From assembly GCA_964470915.1 (NCBI GenBank), contig CAYYEM010000010.1, positions 1-52,727 of the forward strand: DNA of 52,727 nt, in the 5' to 3' direction. The position numbers were made by a program, and so were the translations under genes. This stretch comes from CAYPXN01 sp964470915 (lineage in GTDB: Bacteria > UBA10199 > JADFYH01). The notes under the pieces were generated by a model. The model saw nothing but the letters and a program-made list of their open reading frames with translations. It was not told the DNA's origin and searched no databases. Below are positions 48,163-52,727 of this stretch, piece after piece. Within the stretch, counting starts at the first letter, position 1, and the number at the start of each line of letters is the position of its first letter.

Positions 48163-49722
48163 GAAGCAGGATTAAGATATCAAAGTGAAGTTTATAATGT
48201 TTCTGGTCAGATAGTAGGAGCAGCTCGTTTGGCAGATTTAGAATGGGAAGTAGGAAGAACATTTTTTGAGATTCGAAATTTTACTTTGAGAAAAGCAAAC
48301 TCAAATCCTCTTTTTGAAAATGCAAGGCTGACAATTACAGATATGCCTGAAAGAATAGGATCAGATCGCCATGGCTTTTTGATAAATCTTGATATTCCTG
48401 TTCAGAATTTTCCGCTCTTGGATCATTACCGAAATTTACATTTCCAAACTTTTATTCCAATTTCAACTTACCATGCTCGAGAAGGAAATTGGTCTCACTT
48501 TTTTGATGCTTTGGGTGTGAGAAACGGAGCTGGTCATTCTTTAGTATTGGATCGAAGTTTTCCTTTTGAAACTCCCCTCCGTACCTCAGAAAATGGTGCT
48601 TTGAGAGTTTTGCCTTTGGACGAAGCAGCAGGTCCTTTTGCCAGTTTTTGGGGTTCACGTGCCGGTGATGCCCAGACCCAGGGTGGAAATTTGTTTGTGA
48701 GAATACTACCCGCGGATTCTATGAGCTTTGGGCCGGCAGCTGTTTTGCCGGCTGCTCAAGAAAGCTTGAGCGATGAACGTTACGAATGGAGTAGTTTGAT
48801 TCGTGAATTCGATTTACCTGTAGACATTCAGATGCAAGGTAGAAATAGCACTCCGAATATTCGTGGAAATATTCATCTCAATAGTCGTCAGCAGAATGCT
48901 TGCGCACGTAGTTATGATTTATCTGCGGAATTGAATCAGCTTTCTGCCGTTCTAGGACCCACATTAGATTTAGTATTGAGAGATCTTAAATTCAACATTT
49001 CTGCTCGACACACTTTGGAGGCTGGTGCAGTTCAAAATATAGAAATTCCACGTTTGAGTTTAGCAGCCAATCGAAATGGAGCAGCGCGCACAGGCGTATT
49101 GCAAGGCGCTGCGAATATTTATCATCAAGGAAATTCAGGACGGCTGCCTATTCGTGTTCGCTATAATCCTCATGCAGGAGATGATGAGCATCCTGAACTT
49201 GAACTCAGAGATTTTCGCTTGAGATTTTCTGGAGATCATATTGTTCATCCAGCTATTTTAAATTCTTCTCGCGATCACGAAGGCCATCCTTCTGTAACAG
49301 GCTTGGATGTAGGTGGAATTTTAAGAACGGACCGATGGACTCATGATTTAAGTCGAAATAGTGGTTCGGGACTAGTTTGTTTAAGAGGCAGTCCTGCGGG
49401 AGATGTGTTTTTGCGTGACTCCCAAAATCAAAGAATTCATCCTCCCTTGCTGGAAGATAGCTTGTGGTGTGCAATGCAGGTGAGTCGATATGATTCTCAA
49501 CATCAAATTTTATACGGGGCATTTTTGCTTGATTTGGGTATCGACCTCAATGATCTGAGACCCTATGGAATCAACATCAATTCGAGTGGTTCGCTGGGGC
49601 TCTACTCTGATAATTTACCTTTGAGTTCTCGAGGCTACGATTGGATTCAAAGAATGTTTTTCAGAAGAGTGGGCGAGCAACGAGCGCGAACATTGTCTAA
49701 TGGGAATGGAGGGACACCATGA
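48163..49722 (+). CDS. Large beta-rich protein, 3' part (starts in gap)
   Basis: The frame is open from the gap (EAGLRYQSEVYNVSGQIVG...) to a TGA at 49720-49722, giving 519 residues. The sequence is almost all amphipathic beta strands (for instance LEVGRTFFEIRNFTLRKA near the start, LDLVLRDLKFNISARHTL midway, and LELRDFRLRFSGDHIVHP). This strand periodicity is that of AsmA/TamB/DUF748-like periplasmic bridge proteins, but I cannot make a family assignment. Two cysteines lie in the late part (GLVCLRG, SLWCAMQ). It is coupled to the next gene by an ATGA overlap. Asn-Gly repeats near the end resemble the linker in the giant family-B protein. Confidence 0.65.
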   Translation, partial: EAGLRYQSEVYNVSGQIVGAARLADLEWEVGRTFFEIRNFTLRKANSNPLFENARLTITDMPERIGSDRHGFLINLDIPVQNFPLLDHYRNLHFQTFIPISTYHAREGNWSHFFDALGVRNGAGHSLVLDRSFPFETPLRTSENGALRVLPLDEAAGPFASFWGSRAGDAQTQGGNLFVRILPADSMSFGPAAVLPAAQESLSDERYEWSSLIREFDLPVDIQMQGRNSTPNIRGNIHLNSRQQNACARSYDLSAELNQLSAVLGPTLDLVLRDLKFNISARHTLEAGAVQNIEIPRLSLAANRNGAARTGVLQGAANIYHQGNSGRLPIRVRYNPHAGDDEHPELELRDFRLRFSGDHIVHPAILNSSRDHEGHPSVTGLDVGGILRTDRWTHDLSRNSGSGLVCLRGSPAGDVFLRDSQNQRIHPPLLEDSLWCAMQVSRYDSQHQILYGAFLLDLGIDLNDLRPYGININSSGSLGLYSDNLPLSSRGYDWIQRMFFRRVGEQRARTLSNGNGGTP

Positions 49723-50705
49723 ATTGTCCCAATTTTTTACAACTCCATTTAGGAATTCAAATTCCTCGGCCTGTGTCTGATGAAAATTGTCTGACTCTTC
49801 GCCGACCTGCTTTTGATCTGAATTTAAATTTGTTAGCTCCTCATTTGACGGCAAGCTCTTCACCCCGTGCAGATACTTTTACTTTAGCTCCTAGAAATTT
49901 GGGAGATTATTTCAGAATTCCCGAGAACGCCTGGAGACAAATGCCAGCAGTTGCTTTGACAAGAGTGGATAGAAATAATCCCCCTCAAATTCAGATTCCA
50001 CACAGTGAAACCCCCGGTTGGGCTCAAGTGATGATGGGAGTTTTGAATTTAATGAATTCTGCGGACATTCGTATTCGGGTCCCCACCAATGCTGAGGTGG
50101 ATTCTGAGGGAAATATTGTGAGTCGTGAAGCGAGTTGTCGTTATAGAGAATTTGTACCCGTCAACCAGTGTGATCCCGGTTTTCGTTCTTCTTGTTTTGA
50201 AAGAAATTCATATACCGATGTTACTATTCCGATACGAACGACTTCCGATACTCATGAAACGATTGTTGCAGGTGTGTTGTTTGCCTTTAATCAGCCAGCA
50301 CGTATTTTGGCGGGTGGCACTCCGCCACTCTCCAATCTGAGAGTGATTCCTGGTAATGCAGTGGCAATTAATACTTTGGGTTTTAGAGCCATTCCACCTT
50401 TTAGAGCAGGAGGAGATGCAGCTCAACGTATGACCCAGATTCAGATGAATTCTGCAGGAACGACTCGGACTGAAAATGACTCGGTGGTGGCTTTGGGGTA
50501 TCAGATGCCCAGACCTTCCTACAATTATTATGACCTTCAGTATTTTTTCCAGAGTGGTCAGCCCAATGTTCGTGAACTTTTACAGCGAGACTTACGCATG
50601 AACCCCGCTCGTTCACTGTTGGATTCCAATGAACTTTCAGAAACTCTATTAAATTTCAGAATTCCGTTGGAAGCAGGAGGCGCTCCCAGTGCTCCCTTGG
50701 ATCAG
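49719..50705 (+). CDS. Beta-rich protein of unknown family, 5' part (ends in gap)
   Basis: The 329 visible residues start MNCPNFLQLHLGIQIPRP, with ATG overlapping the preceding stop. The sequence has many prolines and beta strands, plus a cysteine-containing loop near 140-165 (SCRYREF, CDPGFRSSCFERN). No signal peptide and no catalytic motif. The frame runs into the last gap; the sequence after the gap may be the same gene. Function unknown. Confidence 0.6.
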
Positions 50706-50805
50706 NNNNNNNNNNNNNNNNNNNNNNNNNNNNNNNNNNNNNNNNNNNNNNNNNNNNNNNNNNNNNNNNNNNNNNNNNNNNNNNNNNNNNNNNNNNNNNN
50801 NNNNN
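50706..50805. other. Assembly gap (100 N)
   Basis: Exactly 100 N inside the beta-rich cluster. Confidence 0.98.
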
Positions 50806-52727
50806 ATGCATTGTGTAAATCCACAACGCTATAACAGTAGTCAGATGGAAGATCTCAAATTCAGAAGGCCTTTGTTTTCATGGGGAAATATCACAGAAGC
50901 CAGCATTGAATCCCTTTTTAATCCTGGCACTTTGCGTTTTCCCGATGGCAGTGGTTTGATTCGATTTGCAAGTCGTGATGAAGTGATTCGTTGGAATCGG
51001 CAAAATCCAGATCCCAGAGTAAGACATTGGATTGAACAACATCCTTTTAATCAAGTGAACCGGCTTTCATTTCAAATGAATGATCAGCATGTTCGGCTTC
51101 GTGTGAATGGATTTGCAGTAGATGAATTCAACATGAACATCGTTTTGCAACAAGGCAACGATCCGGTGAGTTTACACATGGAACGTGTGACAGCAGATGC
51201 TTTTGATTTGGAACTTCCTTCCATGGATGAAATGCGCGCATTGAACTGGAATTTTTCAGAAATTTTAAAACATTCTCAGGTGCACTTACATGGCTTGAGA
51301 GTAGGAAACATGAATTTGGGAAATCCCCAATTTCATGTGAACTTCAATTTGCAGAATGCCTACTTCAACCATTTTTGGACCACGACTGAAAGAGCGGGGC
51401 AGGGAAGCTCTCTTACATTCCATCAAGATTTGGGTGAGGTTGAATCTGTCGATATAGCCGCGACCGGTTTAGGACGAATCACTACACGCAATGCACGGCT
51501 CGAAAACATGCACTATACCCAAGCTCCTGATCGGGCAGAAAGTGGGATTGGAAGTGTGACATGGGCAGGAAGTCTTGCCTTTGCTCAGGACAATGTAAAT
51601 ATTGATATGCAAGGAGGCTCCACTTTAGAAAATCTGAATTTTGCAGTTTCATTGGCAAATAATCGCATGGGAGATGCAACGGTTGACTTTGATGTGAGAG
51701 GTGAAGCTTCTTCAGGCAGAATCGACTTGCAGCCTTTGAATCTTGATTTGCGGGAACTTTCTATCCGACGAGGTCATTTCAGTGGAAGCAGTCGACTTCG
51801 AGCAGGGAGTGAAGAACGGGATTACACAGCTCATCTCCGAGGAGATGTGGCCTTGCGTTTTGATAGTCACTTTAGAACCAATCTCAATATTCCAGGTTTT
51901 AGTCTTGAAGGTGATTTTGAAAATGTATTGCTCAACGGTGGAGCAGATATTCAATTCAATTTGGGTCAGAATTATTCCTGGTCAGTGGATCAATGGGCGG
52001 GCTCGACGGAACCTTTAAGTTTTGAAGGTTCTTTAAGAAATGCCGTGGTGATTCAGGATCCTTCGGAGGTGGATGCAGAACTTCGTCAAATTCCTTTTCA
52101 TCAAGTGGTCAGAACACAGACTCGTATTAATAGTCATTTACGTATAGCAGAAGTAAGACATTGGGCGAGTGTTCCCATTCGTAGTACAGCCGATACAAAT
52201 TCTTTAGCAAGATCTGCTAATCGTTTGGAACTTGATATGAGTGGTATTCAGGCTTCGGATATTGAAGGCACTGGAGAAGTTTGGGCCGCACTTCCTTTGT
52301 TTGGATACATGAGAGCAATTATGGGAATGGGAAATCAAGTTCACTTGCAAAGACAAAATAGCAGACCTCGAGTGAATATGCCTCGTACCGTTTTATGTAG
52401 TGCATTGCCCAGCGGGACTCCGCCGAGTATTCCTTTAGGAACCCATAGAGAACCCGGTAATTATATTTACTTGGGTCGTTGGCAAACAGGAGTTCAAGCA
52501 GGGGTTTCTGAAATAAGCGATGTGCGTGCCTGTGTTATCGGACAGCCGATTGATATGAGTAATTCCAATCCTTATTTGGCCACTGAAATTCCAACCATGA
52601 GAATTTCTCGTCAAAGGCCCTTTGTGGATACCCACGATACGCGCTTGTTTATTGAAGCTGCTTGGCCAGATAATCAGAGGGGGGGATGGCTATACTATAG
52701 CTCTGAACACCGCCGTCCCCAGCTTCC
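50806..52727 (+). CDS. Large beta-rich AsmA/TamB-like protein (open at both ends)
   Basis: A single frame stays open for 640 codons from the gap to the window edge with no stop. I translated it by hand. It starts MHCVNPQRYNSSQMED, but the first ATG directly after the gap is not necessarily the start. The protein is made of repeated amphipathic strands with alternating pattern (VHLHGLRVGNMNLGNPQFHV, VTWAGSLAFAQDNVNIDMQG, LRGDVALRFDSHFRTNLNI, LEGDFENVLLNGGADIQFNL). This is the signature of AsmA/TamB-type beta-groove proteins that bridge inner and outer membranes. It has no catalytic motifs. It continues past the window. Confidence 0.6.
   Translation, partial: MHCVNPQRYNSSQMEDLKFRRPLFSWGNITEASIESLFNPGTLRFPDGSGLIRFASRDEVIRWNRQNPDPRVRHWIEQHPFNQVNRLSFQMNDQHVRLRVNGFAVDEFNMNIVLQQGNDPVSLHMERVTADAFDLELPSMDEMRALNWNFSEILKHSQVHLHGLRVGNMNLGNPQFHVNFNLQNAYFNHFWTTTERAGQGSSLTFHQDLGEVESVDIAATGLGRITTRNARLENMHYTQAPDRAESGIGSVTWAGSLAFAQDNVNIDMQGGSTLENLNFAVSLANNRMGDATVDFDVRGEASSGRIDLQPLNLDLRELSIRRGHFSGSSRLRAGSEERDYTAHLRGDVALRFDSHFRTNLNIPGFSLEGDFENVLLNGGADIQFNLGQNYSWSVDQWAGSTEPLSFEGSLRNAVVIQDPSEVDAELRQIPFHQVVRTQTRINSHLRIAEVRHWASVPIRSTADTNSLARSANRLELDMSGIQASDIEGTGEVWAALPLFGYMRAIMGMGNQVHLQRQNSRPRVNMPRTVLCSALPSGTPPSIPLGTHREPGNYIYLGRWQTGVQAGVSEISDVRACVIGQPIDMSNSNPYLATEIPTMRISRQRPFVDTHDTRLFIEAAWPDNQRGGWLYYSSEHRRPQL

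Overview
The window reads as one scaffold from an uncultured Gram-negative bacterium of deltaproteobacterial type (Bdellovibrionota/Myxococcota-like lineages fit best; this is inference). The evidence is an AT-leaning base composition, an outer-membrane beta-barrel protein, a FlhB/SctU export protein, a run of NtrC-type sigma-54 activators, and the gene order rpiB-glyA-nrdR-ribD-ribE-ribBA-ribH-nusB together with ffh-rpsP-khpA-rimM-trmD-rplS-rnhB. Six blocks of exactly 100 N (3072, 13616, 36945, 45690, 48063, 50706) are scaffold joins of unknown true length, so any reading frame that runs through them is not evidence of continuity.

Layout. 1-2028: the tail of one C-terminally anchored protein, a terminator, and a secreted FG-GAP/VCBS-repeat protein with a similar tail anchor. 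2049-9342: housekeeping genes rpmF, acpP, rpiB, glyA, nrdR, the complete riboflavin set, nusB, and an orphan peptidase-M17-N-like protein. 9417-12359: an ABC-2 exporter pair and purU, each followed at once by a long hairpin element. The three elements share a core but have unrelated, self-complementary outer arms. 12368-18684 (minus strand): large proteins of two paralogous families (A and B) and a small truncated family-A copy. 18814-23923: the ffh/rpsP/trmD/rplS/rnhB translation block and a DUF456 membrane protein. 23920-27811 (minus strand): an FAD oxidoreductase, an OMP, purN and purM. 28090-33584: a PAS histidine kinase and three consecutive NtrC-family regulators. 33642-37308: manC, a STAS antagonist, an RsbW-like kinase fused to GAF, and folC. 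37256-42616 (minus strand): a 1786-residue family-B protein ending in a PlsC-like acyltransferase domain. 42746-46839: hemB, flhB, a small secreted Cys protein and a VWA protein. 47034-52727: a cluster of very large, beta-rich proteins of unknown function, the last running off the window.

Working together. The rib genes encode every committed step from GTP and ribulose-5-P to riboflavin. purM/purN/purU, glyA and folC all sit in purine/one-carbon metabolism. The kinase, three activators, STAS and RsbW-GAF proteins make a dense regulatory stretch next to manC.

Most unusual. (1) Three co-oriented structured elements at 10356-10481, 11243-11362 and 12246-12359. (2) Family B, where a shared N-terminal region is joined to different C-terminal enzyme-like domains (a metallopeptidase-like HTH motif in one, PlsC-like in the other), next to family A, which has a conserved glycine-rich membrane tail ending N-P-x-x-G-x-G-P. 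(3) Several kinds of dispersed palindromic repeat, three of them inserted in frame inside folC. No tRNA, rRNA, CRISPR array or transposase was recognised.
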